A stretch of 64,000 bases of DNA from Chitinophagaceae bacterium (GTDB lineage: Bacteria > Bacteroidota > Bacteroidia > Chitinophagales > Chitinophagaceae). Both the position numbers and the translations under genes were made by a program. The notes below the pieces were generated by a model that was given only the letters and a program-made list of their open reading frames with translations, did not search any database and was not told the DNA's origin. This document shows, in pieces, positions 25,560 through 33,281 of the stretch. Position 1 is the first letter of the stretch. Each line of letters starts with the position of its first letter. The DNA lies in the NCBI GenBank assembly GCA_019638615.1, contig JAHBTL010000002.1:284226-348225 (forward strand), read 5' to 3'.

Positions 25560-26303
25560 ATGCCTCTTGCGATCAACATACAAAACCTGGGCTTTGGCTA
25601 CAAAGGGCAGACCAAACAGGTGATTCCGCATCTTGACCTGCAGGTAACGGAGGGTGAACGCTTTGGCCTGTTCGGTCCTAATGGCGCCGGTAAAACCACG
25701 CTCATGCATATCATGACCGGGCTGCTTCCTTATGAATCGGGCTCTGTACAATTGCTGGGGCACGAAATAAAAAATCATAAAAAAAAAATAAACCCTCTTT
25801 TTGGTTTTGTACCGCAGGATTTTTCATTTTACCATGAACTGAGCCCGGTAGAGAATATGGAATTCTTTGGAGCATGGGCGGGCCTGCATAAAAGCCAGAT
25901 CATCCGCAAAACAAATGAGCTGCTGGATGTAATGTCGTTGCAGGATGTGAGAAACAAGCCGGTACATACATTTTCAGGCGGAATGAAACGGCGTGTTAAT
26001 CTGGCGATCGCCGTAATGCACGAGCCTAAAATCCTTTTCCTCGATGAACCGACGGTAGGCGTAGATGTGCAAACAAGATATGCCATTATCGGCTACCTTA
26101 AGCAGCTTAATGAAAAAGGCATGACGCTTATATATACTTCCCACCAGTTAAAAGAGGCGGAAGACCTTTGCAATAAAGTAGCACTTATAGACCAGGGGGA
26201 AATCATCGCGAACAATATGCTGCCGATACTATTACAGGAATATGCACAGGACGGACTGGAAGGATTATTCCTGAACCTTACCGGAAGGGCGTATAGGGAT
26301 TAA
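25560..26303 (+). CDS. ABC transporter ATP-binding protein
   Basis: 247 residues with all marks of an ABC ATPase: Walker A GPNGAGKTT at 39-47, signature FSGGMKRRVNLAIA (~138-151), Walker B ILFLDEPTVGVD (~158-169) and the switch His in YTSHQLKEAE. The order fits ABC-2 type exporters of drugs, lipids or pigments. It closes the resorcinol block and is followed by a terminator. No permease is nearby, although such ATPases need one and usually have it next door. Its leader is a heptad tract. Confidence 0.9.
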   Translation: MPLAINIQNLGFGYKGQTKQVIPHLDLQVTEGERFGLFGPNGAGKTTLMHIMTGLLPYESGSVQLLGHEIKNHKKKINPLFGFVPQDFSFYHELSPVENMEFFGAWAGLHKSQIIRKTNELLDVMSLQDVRNKPVHTFSGGMKRRVNLAIAVMHEPKILFLDEPTVGVDVQTRYAIIGYLKQLNEKGMTLIYTSHQLKEAEDLCNKVALIDQGEIIANNMLPILLQEYAQDGLEGLFLNLTGRAYRD

Positions 26304-26304
26304 G

Positions 26305-26381
26305 GATATTTGAGATCTGAGATTTGAGATGAGTTGTCAGCCATTGGCTATCAGCAATTTCAAATTTCGAATTTCAAATCA
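26305..26381. repeat. Heptad-phased tract, 11 units
   Basis: Starts at the ABC stop codon: GATATTT, GAGATCT, GAGATTT, GAGATGA, GTTGTCA, GCCATTG, GCTATCA, GCAATTT, CAAATTT, CGAATTT, CAAATCA, all in one phase. GAGATTT-type words on the left mirror CAAATTT-type words on the right. Confidence 0.8.
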
Positions 26382-26412
26382 AAAAAAGACCCTTCCGGAG
26401 AAGGATCTTTTT
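26381..26412. terminator. Rho-independent terminator, probably bidirectional
   Basis: AAGACCCTTC and GAAGGATCTT form a stem with one mismatch around a CGGA loop, with A-run and T-run flanks. It separates the convergent ABC and GLPGLI-like genes. Confidence 0.8.
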
Positions 26413-26442
26413 GGATTGTTAGTAGCCCCAAAACCAATATCG

Positions 26443-27318
26443 TTATTGACCCGGTCTGCCCTGCCGCTGCATGAACATATTCTGCATTTCGCTGGCCGGT
26501 TTTAATTCTATGCCTTTAGGCACTTCAAATGTTTTATCCGGTATTACGGCATCCAGTTCTACCCTGGTTACTTCCGTACTCATTTTAAAACCATTGGGCC
26601 GGCTCATTTCATACCCCATTACAAAACCCTCAATCTTATCAAGCCCCGCCAATCCTCCCAACCCCATCCTGCCTCTTCCTCCCCCGAAGCTGCCGCTAAA
26701 GCCTCTGCCGCCACCGCCAAATCCTGCATTCCCCGTGGCAGGATAGCCTTCCGCCATTTTAAATTCGGGCGCATACCAAACCGTTAGCTCATTCGCCTCT
26801 CCCTGCCTTGTCTTGGTTTTTACAATTGCCTTTTTACAGGTATAGCCCGCTATTTTTTTTGTTTCTTCTGTTTTTACTATTTCAACTTCAGGGGCCGTAA
26901 AATTGCTTTGCGCATTCTGTCCTCCCCTGGCTTCCCGCAGTGAGTCCATGCGCTCCTGCATTCTTTTCCTCATTTCAGCCTCATCCGCTTCATTGCTATA
27001 GTAGCCCGTTTTGCGCCCCATCGCTTCAATGATAGTGGTAGTTTTTTTATTCTGCCGGTCGATGATCACTGTATTGTTACCAAAATCGGTTTCATTGAAG
27101 GTTTTTATAAAGTTCTTCGAAAAAAATACAGTATTCTTACTCTCCATTCCCGTAGGAAAACCTCCCCCGTCGCCTTCTCCTTCCAGTTGCCGGTTAGGGT
27201 TTTCGGGAAATGTAATTTCAGTTTTTGATTTAACAATGGCACTTTCAATTGTTTTTTGCTGTGCCGTTATCCACAAAGCAGTCAGAAAAAACAAGCCAGT
27301 CAATGCAAACTTCTTCAT
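26443..27318 (-). CDS. GLPGLI-like secreted protein with glycine-rich insert
   Basis: About 291 residues from the ATG at 27318, with a signal peptide (KKFALTGLFFLTALWITAQQ). The segment KTEETKKIAGYTCKKAIVKT followed by ELTVWYAPEF is the hallmark of GLPGLI-family proteins of Bacteroidota. A glycine/arginine-rich stretch (GFGGGGRGFSGSFGGGRGR) sits after the PATGNA part. The family is exported and its role is unknown. The minus strand has a TAAATTTG -7 box (27336-27343) 17 nt upstream. It converges on the ABC gene across a shared terminator. Confidence 0.78.
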   Translation of the reverse strand: MKKFALTGLFFLTALWITAQQKTIESAIVKSKTEITFPENPNRQLEGEGDGGGFPTGMESKNTVFFSKNFIKTFNETDFGNNTVIIDRQNKKTTTIIEAMGRKTGYYSNEADEAEMRKRMQERMDSLREARGGQNAQSNFTAPEVEIVKTEETKKIAGYTCKKAIVKTKTRQGEANELTVWYAPEFKMAEGYPATGNAGFGGGGRGFSGSFGGGRGRMGLGGLAGLDKIEGFVMGYEMSRPNGFKMSTEVTRVELDAVIPDKTFEVPKGIELKPASEMQNMFMQRQGRPGQ

Positions 27319-27335
27319 GCTCAAATATTGTACAT

Positions 27336-27343
27336 CAAATTTA
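27336..27343 (-). promoter_or_regulatory. Probable -7 box for the GLPGLI-like gene
   Basis: TAAATTTG on the minus strand, 17 nt before the start at 27318, fits TAnnTTTG. Confidence 0.45.
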
Positions 27344-27386
27344 CAATGACTACGAATCCGTCATAAATGACGGAAGTTAAATAAGG

Positions 27387-28583
27387 TTAATAAGTTGCAA
27401 AAAAGCAAACCGATCCTCCCACCCATTCTTTATCCTTATTGTATCTGACCCCTATCATTTTGCCCTTACTCAGGCGGGCAAGGTTAATAGCGGCATGGGG
27501 GCGGGCATCTCCATCGGGCCATACATACATCATTCTTATTTCCGCTTTGGCGGGAATATCCGGCGTTTCTATTACATCTGCGTACTTTACTTTACGCTGC
27601 AGTATCCAGTTTTCCGGGTCTTTGATATCAGCCAGGTCTTCAGGACGAATGTCTATCACCACCCCCTGACCGGCAAAGGAAAACAAAGGTTTCAAAACAT
27701 AGTTCTCAATATCGGCAGGCATTTCTTTCAGCTCATTTAAAAAATAGGTTGCAGGCACATAAGGATGATCAATAAAGGGTAATGTAAATTTACTGATGCG
27801 GTAAAACCAGTTGGGATGCGGCACCCATTCTACATCCCATTCTTTTGTAATATCTATCATATCGCCCAGTTTGTCTGCCTGCGCTTTAAGATCGTCAAAG
27901 ATCACGCGGTTATAAATCCGGTGGACAGCAGTTTTCTTTCCATCCTTTACATAAAACAGCTTTTTGCCTTCGGCAATCAATTCGGTTATACATACGGGTT
28001 GTATCCCGGTATACTCCTCCGTGCAATAAAAATCAATCCGGGTTTTCTGCTCATGCGGTTTTATCTCCAGTAAAATAACATTTTCCGGGTTATGCCCGTT
28101 CAATAATAGTTTTTTGAGCATGGTGAGATAGCCATCCTTCGTGTATCCGTTAAGGTAGTGACTGTAGTTGCCTGGTATATCAAAATGCTTTCTGACAATT
28201 TCAGGATAATATACCTGGAATCCAAACAAAGTGGGAAATCCCTGCATTTCTATTAATTGCGGCTCCAGCTCATTTTTTTCGTTTATGCAAACTCCAAAAT
28301 CGAAAGCGATCATATGACTATGATTGTTTTCTGCCGGTACATATTCGCCCGGCGGGATAGCCCTTTCCGTCATTTGCTTAAAGGAAGGATCCGCTATGAT
28401 ATCAATAATACTTTCGCAGGCATCCAGCATTTTTTTTGTAAAAACTCCATCAACAAAAACAGGGGTTTCCGCTATCCTGAATTCAATAGCTCCCGGATAG
28501 GATGCGTGCAACTCCTGTAATAACGATTGATATTTATTTTGAGTAAACTCCCGGTTAAATGTTTTCCGTAAGTGGGGTACCAT
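27387..28583 (-). CDS. ATP-grasp-like protein, putative carboxylate-amine ligase
   Basis: 398 residues. The second half has the ATP-grasp look: ENYVLKPLFSFAGQGVVIDI (Lys and glycine-rich loop), WILQRKVKYADVIETP, and a late acidic/Asn pair in HAAINLARLSKG. The N-terminal half is not one I can name. It is encoded after a glutamine-amidotransferase gene, across a 227-bp gap filled by a heptad tract. Together they could form an amide- or peptide-forming pair using glutamine-derived ammonia, but no substrate can be named and the assignment of the fold is tentative. Confidence 0.6.
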   Translation of the reverse strand: MVPHLRKTFNREFTQNKYQSLLQELHASYPGAIEFRIAETPVFVDGVFTKKMLDACESIIDIIADPSFKQMTERAIPPGEYVPAENNHSHMIAFDFGVCINEKNELEPQLIEMQGFPTLFGFQVYYPEIVRKHFDIPGNYSHYLNGYTKDGYLTMLKKLLLNGHNPENVILLEIKPHEQKTRIDFYCTEEYTGIQPVCITELIAEGKKLFYVKDGKKTAVHRIYNRVIFDDLKAQADKLGDMIDITKEWDVEWVPHPNWFYRISKFTLPFIDHPYVPATYFLNELKEMPADIENYVLKPLFSFAGQGVVIDIRPEDLADIKDPENWILQRKVKYADVIETPDIPAKAEIRMMYVWPDGDARPHAAINLARLSKGKMIGVRYNKDKEWVGGSVCFFATY

Positions 28584-28622
28584 ACATACAAGTTTGCAGT
28601 AAGGTAAGGATTATTATTATAT

Positions 28623-28810
28623 CTGGATTTGAGATTTGAAATTTGAAATTTGATGGCTGTTGCAGGTTTCTCAGGTTACAAGTCGCAGGTTGCAGGTTAC
28701 AAGTTCCGGATGTATGGTGTCGGGTTAATAACTTCAATCTCCAGATACCAGCTATCTGCTATCAGGCATCAGATGCGCCATCACCCCATCTCAAATCTCA
28801 AATCTATCAC
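28623..28810. repeat. Heptad-phased tract, about 27 units
   Basis: Units run CTGGATT, TGAGATT, TGAAATT, TGAAATT, TGATGGC, TGTTGCA, GGTTTCT, CAGGTTA, CAAGTCG, CAGGTTG, CAGGTTA, CAAGTTC and so on to CAGCTAT, CTGCTAT, CAGGCAT, CAGATGC, then TCAAATC, TCAAATC at the right end, without loss of phase. It spans the gap between the amidotransferase stop (28811) and the ATP-grasp-like start. The left TGAGATT words and right TCAAATC words are near complements. Confidence 0.85.
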
Positions 28811-29641
28811 TTACAAATGTTCTACCGCCTGGTCGAGGAAATTAGGCAGCACATGCGAATAGGTCCACAAAATTTTATCGGGGTCGTTTAATTGTTCTAT
28901 CATAGAAGCCCATTTTGCCTCACCATGCACCTCTATTACGCTCTTTTTTTTATCCTCCCGCTGCAGGTACATGCTCATCCCGATCGCATCCGCCTCCGGA
29001 TGAAACTGTGTGCCGATCATATATTCATTGAACCTGATAGCCATGATGGCGCGTTCCAGCGGAACATGAGGCCTGTCTTTTTCAATACATAATACAGTAG
29101 AGCCATATTGCTTAAGCCTTTCCGCATCGGGGCTTATAACCTGGTAATCCCGGCTGTCAACGGCATAAAATGGATCGTTCAATCCCTCGAATATCAGTTC
29201 ATTTTTGCCATCTTCCAGTAAATGAACAGGAAAAACGCCGAACGACGTTGACCGGCGTTTGCTTACCGTAGCTATTTTGTAATGCCGGCATACCAACTGG
29301 TAGGAATGACAGATAAAAAAAACAAATTTCTTTTGAATATTTGCAGGGTTGCTGTTCCACGCTTCAACCTGCTGAAGCCAGTTAAAATAATGGGTTTCCC
29401 ATTCAGAGCCTTCGCTTTCCAGCGGACTGCCGGGGCCGCCGCTTGAAATATAAATATCGTAACCCATGCCGGGGATTTCCAGATTTTGACGGACATCAAA
29501 TTCGTCCCATTCCATTTCCAGGTGGTTCGCTTCTCCATACTGGTTTAATATTTCCCTTATACACCGCATCCCCTGGTTTGTCACGCCGTCATTCATATCA
29601 AGAACGGCTACCCGGATGTTTTTCTTTTGCATCAATTTCAT
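28811..29641 (-). CDS. Class I glutamine amidotransferase-like protein
   Basis: 276 residues. IYISSGGPGSPLESEG is the oxyanion strand, FVFFICHSYQLVCRHY holds the nucleophile Cys in an I-C-H-S-Y-Q elbow, and GTQFHPEADAIGM holds the His-Glu of the triad. Such domains release ammonia from glutamine for a partner enzyme; the ATP-grasp-like gene downstream is the obvious candidate. The minus strand reads TACATTTG (29646-29653) only 4 nt before this ATG. The mRNA may therefore start at or after it, making the ATG at 29632 (MQKKNIRVAVLDM) an alternative start. Confidence 0.82.
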   Translation of the reverse strand: MKLMQKKNIRVAVLDMNDGVTNQGMRCIREILNQYGEANHLEMEWDEFDVRQNLEIPGMGYDIYISSGGPGSPLESEGSEWETHYFNWLQQVEAWNSNPANIQKKFVFFICHSYQLVCRHYKIATVSKRRSTSFGVFPVHLLEDGKNELIFEGLNDPFYAVDSRDYQVISPDAERLKQYGSTVLCIEKDRPHVPLERAIMAIRFNEYMIGTQFHPEADAIGMSMYLQREDKKKSVIEVHGEAKWASMIEQLNDPDKILWTYSHVLPNFLDQAVEHL

Positions 29642-30242
29642 CGGGCAAATGTACGTTTTTTAGCCGCAGCTACACAGACCAGCTCTGCGCATCCGGGTAA
29701 AAGCATCCTCCTTCGGCGGACACGTCTTCCTGCAAAGAACAGATCCACATTTTAAAACGTGCGAAACTGATTGCACTACTACAGCAGGTTGATTTATTGC
29801 ACAGAAAGGGTAGCACCTATGGTGCACAAGACATTATTGTTATGATTTCTACCAACGGGTAGCTTCCATGAGGCATCATAACAGCTTACTTTTTGCAGCA
29901 CAGGCGCAACCTGTTTACAAACCATCGCAGGCTCAATTTCCGTTGCGCCATAGGTACACTCCTTTGTTCCATTTTGGTATTATAAGTTAGCAAAGTATGT
30001 CTGCAAACTGCCTTTCCTAGGGGATGGTATGGCGCACACCCCGTATTTTGTCCGGGTAAATAGATACGCAGATACTTTGTTTTACAAATAGGTAACCTTC
30101 ACGAGGTATAAGGCAGTTTACTTTGCCCGCCGCGGCGGGCAACCCGTTTGTAACCGCCTGATTTTTACTTCTCCCTGCGCCGTAGGTGCAGTCCTCTTTT
30201 CCTGATACAGAGACTTCCAGCCAGCGGTGGTGTATATGATTG
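29642..30242. repeat. Gene-free region with two degenerate copies of a patterned repeat
   Basis: No protein gene is visible. Two related stretches lie at about 29838-29975 and 30060-30205. Both read roughly: a TTT/CTACAAATAGGTAGC-like part, a CATGAGG/CACGAGG-like part, CAGTTTACTTTGC or similar, CAACCTGTTT or CAACCCGTTT, then TGCGCCATAGGT or TGCGCCGTAGGT. Short palindromes such as GCACCTATGGTGC (29813-29830 area) and CCGCCGCGGCGGG (about 30129) recur. It resembles the degenerate dispersed repeats seen between genes of several Bacteroidota. Confidence 0.5.
29646..29653 (-). promoter_or_regulatory. -7 box abutting the amidotransferase start codon
   Basis: TACATTTG on the minus strand followed by CCCG and ATG. 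The short distance points to a leaderless or nearly leaderless mRNA. Confidence 0.45.
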
Positions 30243-31259
30243 TCACTGCCACAGCAGTTGGGCAATCCTCCCGCCTTTTCCTGCAAGAAAAACAGCTTTT
30301 CCGTTTTTTGCCTTACGGCATACGTGAAAGCTCTCTTTACTGATTAATTTCCAGTTTTTTCCGCCGTCTTCGGAAACATCAACTCCCGAAGTGCCGCAGG
30401 TAATGAGCCTGGAACGCGAAATATACTCAACACAACTACGGTAACCATGCGGAGGTGTTTGAGGCTCAACCCAGGTTTTGCCTCCATCCGCAGACAAGGC
30501 TGCATTTTTTACAGCCAATGTATCGGCGGTAAAATCACCACCCACCACCACCATTTGTTTGGCAGCCTTGCGATTTTTATTGTTGAACACAGCGATCGAA
30601 TTGGCACCTGTGGTTTGACTTCCCTGTAATACAGGTAACATGGTTTTTTCATCTCGCATAAAAAAACGAGAATATTGACCTCCTGAAACAAAAACAGCTT
30701 CTGATAAAGAAAGTGCACGCACATTGGTGCCGCTTGCCGCAAAAAAAGCTTCCCCGTCTTTTGCTGCAGGATAATTTTCAACAGGCAAATGCTGCCAGGT
30801 ATCTCCGCCGTCAAATGTTCGCGCTATAAATATTTTACCCTCTACGGGATCACCGATCACGATACCGCTTTGTTCATTCCAGAATTCCATGGCATCTAAA
30901 AACATTCCTTTTCTTTTGTCTTCAAAAACAACCTTCCATGTATTACCGCCATCATTTGTTTTTAATATATAGGCAGGATCGCCAATGCTCATAATAACAG
31001 CAGTGACCGCATCAAATGCTTCAATATCCCTGAAATCATTTTTCTCAAATCCTTTTACCTGTTTCCATTGCCAGGTATTTCCTCCGTCAACCGATCGGCC
31101 TGTCATTCCGTTGCTGCCGCTCACCCACACTATATTATCATTTACCACGCTCATACCTCGTATCGATACATTGGCGCTGTCGTTGAGCATAATCAATTGC
31201 TGGCAGCAGCAAACCACCGGGATATGTATACAAATGATCAACAATAATCTTAATAGCAT
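30243..31259 (-). CDS. Secreted BNR/Ycf48-like beta-propeller protein
   Basis: 338 residues with an N-terminal signal sequence (LLRLLLIICIHIPVVCC). Five Asp-box motifs are visible: SVDGGNTW (~57), TNDGGNTW (~101), TFDGGDTW (~147), SADGGKTW (~253) and SEDGGKNW (~295). These mark sialidase-like or Ycf48-like propellers. No sialidase arginine triad is evident, so it is more likely a binding or assembly factor in the periplasm. It is divergent from pcm, with a 91-bp gap that must hold both promoters. Confidence 0.8.
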   Translation of the reverse strand: MLLRLLLIICIHIPVVCCCQQLIMLNDSANVSIRGMSVVNDNIVWVSGSNGMTGRSVDGGNTWQWKQVKGFEKNDFRDIEAFDAVTAVIMSIGDPAYILKTNDGGNTWKVVFEDKRKGMFLDAMEFWNEQSGIVIGDPVEGKIFIARTFDGGDTWQHLPVENYPAAKDGEAFFAASGTNVRALSLSEAVFVSGGQYSRFFMRDEKTMLPVLQGSQTTGANSIAVFNNKNRKAAKQMVVVGGDFTADTLAVKNAALSADGGKTWVEPQTPPHGYRSCVEYISRSRLITCGTSGVDVSEDGGKNWKLISKESFHVCRKAKNGKAVFLAGKGGRIAQLLWQ

Positions 31260-31350
31260 GATTTAAATTTTTGCCTGTACAAATATGCAATTCTTTTATT
31301 CCCTGTCAAATGTTCTTATACAGCATTCGTTTTTTATCTTGCAGGGGCTT

Positions 31351-32031
31351 ATGAGAAAATATGAAGATGAATATCGCCACAAAGGACTTCGCAAAAAGCT
31401 GGTTGATTCGCTCAGGGCAAAGGGTATTACCGACGAGCAGGTACTGGACGCTATTAACAATATACCCAGGCATTTTTTTATGGACCTGGCGCTGGACAGG
31501 ATCGCCTATGAAGACCGGGCTTTTCCGATTGGTGAAGGACAAACCATTTCGCAGCCTTATACCGTAGCATATCAAACTCAACTGCTGGAAGTGGCGCCAT
31601 TTGAAAAAGTACTGGAAATCGGAACCGGAAGCGCTTATCAAAGTTGTGTGCTGGCACAATTGGGAGTGCAGGTGTATACCATCGAAAGACAAAAAAAACT
31701 GTTCGATGCGAATAAAAACTTTGAATACCTGAAAAGATATCCTTCCATAAAATATTTTTATGGGGATGGTTATGAAGGATTGCCCACTTTTACTCCTTTC
31801 GACAAGGTACTGATCACTGCCGCCGCTCCCTATATTCCACCCAAACTGATTGAACAGTTAAAGCCGGGCGGAAAGATGGTTGTGCCGGTTGATGAAAACA
31901 AGGTACAACGAATGCTCAGGCTTACCAAAAAAGCAGATGGCAGTTATACAGAAGAAAAATTCGACTCTTTTTCGTTTGTAAAAATGCTGGAAGGAAAAAC
32001 CAACGGGAATGGCAATGGAAAAACGAATTAG
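31351..32031 (+). CDS. pcm: Protein-L-isoaspartate O-methyltransferase
   Basis: About 226 residues from the ATG at 31351; the frame is open from 31285 but the first 22 residues look non-coding. It has the Pcm motifs FPIGEGQTISQPYTVAYQTQLL, VLEIGTGSAYQSCVLAQLG (SAM loop), VYTIERQKKLFDAN and LITAAAPYIPPKLIEQLKPGGKMVVPV. The enzyme repairs isoaspartate residues in aged proteins using SAM. It stands alone on the plus strand. Confidence 0.93.
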   Translation: MRKYEDEYRHKGLRKKLVDSLRAKGITDEQVLDAINNIPRHFFMDLALDRIAYEDRAFPIGEGQTISQPYTVAYQTQLLEVAPFEKVLEIGTGSAYQSCVLAQLGVQVYTIERQKKLFDANKNFEYLKRYPSIKYFYGDGYEGLPTFTPFDKVLITAAAPYIPPKLIEQLKPGGKMVVPVDENKVQRMLRLTKKADGSYTEEKFDSFSFVKMLEGKTNGNGNGKTN

Positions 32032-32097
32032 AATGATGACTCTGCAGGGTTACCCAAGTCGTGCGCATGGACAATTTAACCACAATGGCCAGACCTG

Positions 32098-33111
32098 TTA
32101 CCAGTATTTCTTATTAACTCTTTTTACATATACATTAAACGGCGCTCTAAAAAGCTCAACAAAAAAACGGGAGAAGGCATTATTGGGTATGTTCAATTTA
32201 TCTACCAGCAAAACCTGCCCATAAAGCATTCTTCGTATCTGCCTTTCAAAAAAGGGGAAATGCTTCAGGTATTTGCGATAAGAAACCCTGTTAATCTGTA
32301 TAAAAAAACCAGGATAGATTTTTTTTGAGGGCTTTTGCTTAAGCAAAGAATCAGGTATATTTTTTTCAGGCGCTTTTGCTAAACCTAAAAAACGGAGGAT
32401 CTTCTTTTTCTTGGTCCTTAGCTGAATAGAATCAGTGCGCACTCTGTATTTTGCGCCCTGTATATCTAAATATTCAAACCTGATACCGGCAGCCGTTATC
32501 TTCACCCACATCGGCCGGTCTTCCCAAAGATGATTGTCTTCATCAAAATCTCCAACCACATCAAACACACCGCGCTTAATCATTACTGTCGGCGTCCAAA
32601 TATTGCAAACACGCAATAATATCTGAAATTGTTCCTGCGCAGTTACTCCATCCCTGTTTATTTTGTATATTTTCGAGTCAACAGGATTCATCCTGTTCGC
32701 TTCCGCCAATTCATTAAAATATTTAACAACATTTGAATGAATAACCTGTACGGAAGGATGTAACCCAGCGTACTTAATATATTCTTCTATCGTATCCGGG
32801 AACAAAGCATCATCGCCGGCAATAAATTTTATCCACTCTCCCCGGGCAAGCCTAAGCCCCCTGTTATAATTAGCTGATGTGCCGGTATTAACTGCAGGCT
32901 TGGATATTTCACAACGCGTAAAACGCATCTTATTTTCTTCAATCCACTCCTCTATCAGGGCAACAGTATTGTCATTTGATCCGTCATCTGAAACAATAAG
33001 CTCTATATTTTTATACGTTTGAGATTTAATACTGTCAAGGGTTTCAACCACATATTTGGCGCAGTTATAAGTAACAACAATAGCAGATACCAGGGGCTTA
33101 AAATCATTCAT
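32098..33111 (-). CDS. Glycosyltransferase family 2
   Basis: 337 residues. SAIVVTYNCAKYVVETLDSIKSQTYKNIELIVSDDGSNDNT is the donor half of a GT2 fold (shown here in part: VSDDGSNDNT), GEWIKFIAGDDALFP is the DxD-like metal motif, and WEDRPMW is the acceptor-side acidic motif typical of LPS or capsule sugar transferases. The C-terminal ~90 residues are basic. It sits alone between pcm and the TonB-type receptor; the sugar and acceptor are not evident. Confidence 0.82.
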   Translation of the reverse strand: MNDFKPLVSAIVVTYNCAKYVVETLDSIKSQTYKNIELIVSDDGSNDNTVALIEEWIEENKMRFTRCEISKPAVNTGTSANYNRGLRLARGEWIKFIAGDDALFPDTIEEYIKYAGLHPSVQVIHSNVVKYFNELAEANRMNPVDSKIYKINRDGVTAQEQFQILLRVCNIWTPTVMIKRGVFDVVGDFDEDNHLWEDRPMWVKITAAGIRFEYLDIQGAKYRVRTDSIQLRTKKKKILRFLGLAKAPEKNIPDSLLKQKPSKKIYPGFFIQINRVSYRKYLKHFPFFERQIRRMLYGQVLLVDKLNIPNNAFSRFFVELFRAPFNVYVKRVNKKYW

Positions 33112-33281
33112 TTTTTAAAATTATTTAAACCATAGTAACAAAAACCAATAAAAGCCTTACACATCACTTCAACCACAAATCCCTTAGCGAGCCAAATTAG
33201 GAAATACTATTCATAGTAAATAGAAAAAATTCAGGAGGGGCGCTTTTGCCTTTGGTAAGAAAAATTTAATGATTTTTTATG

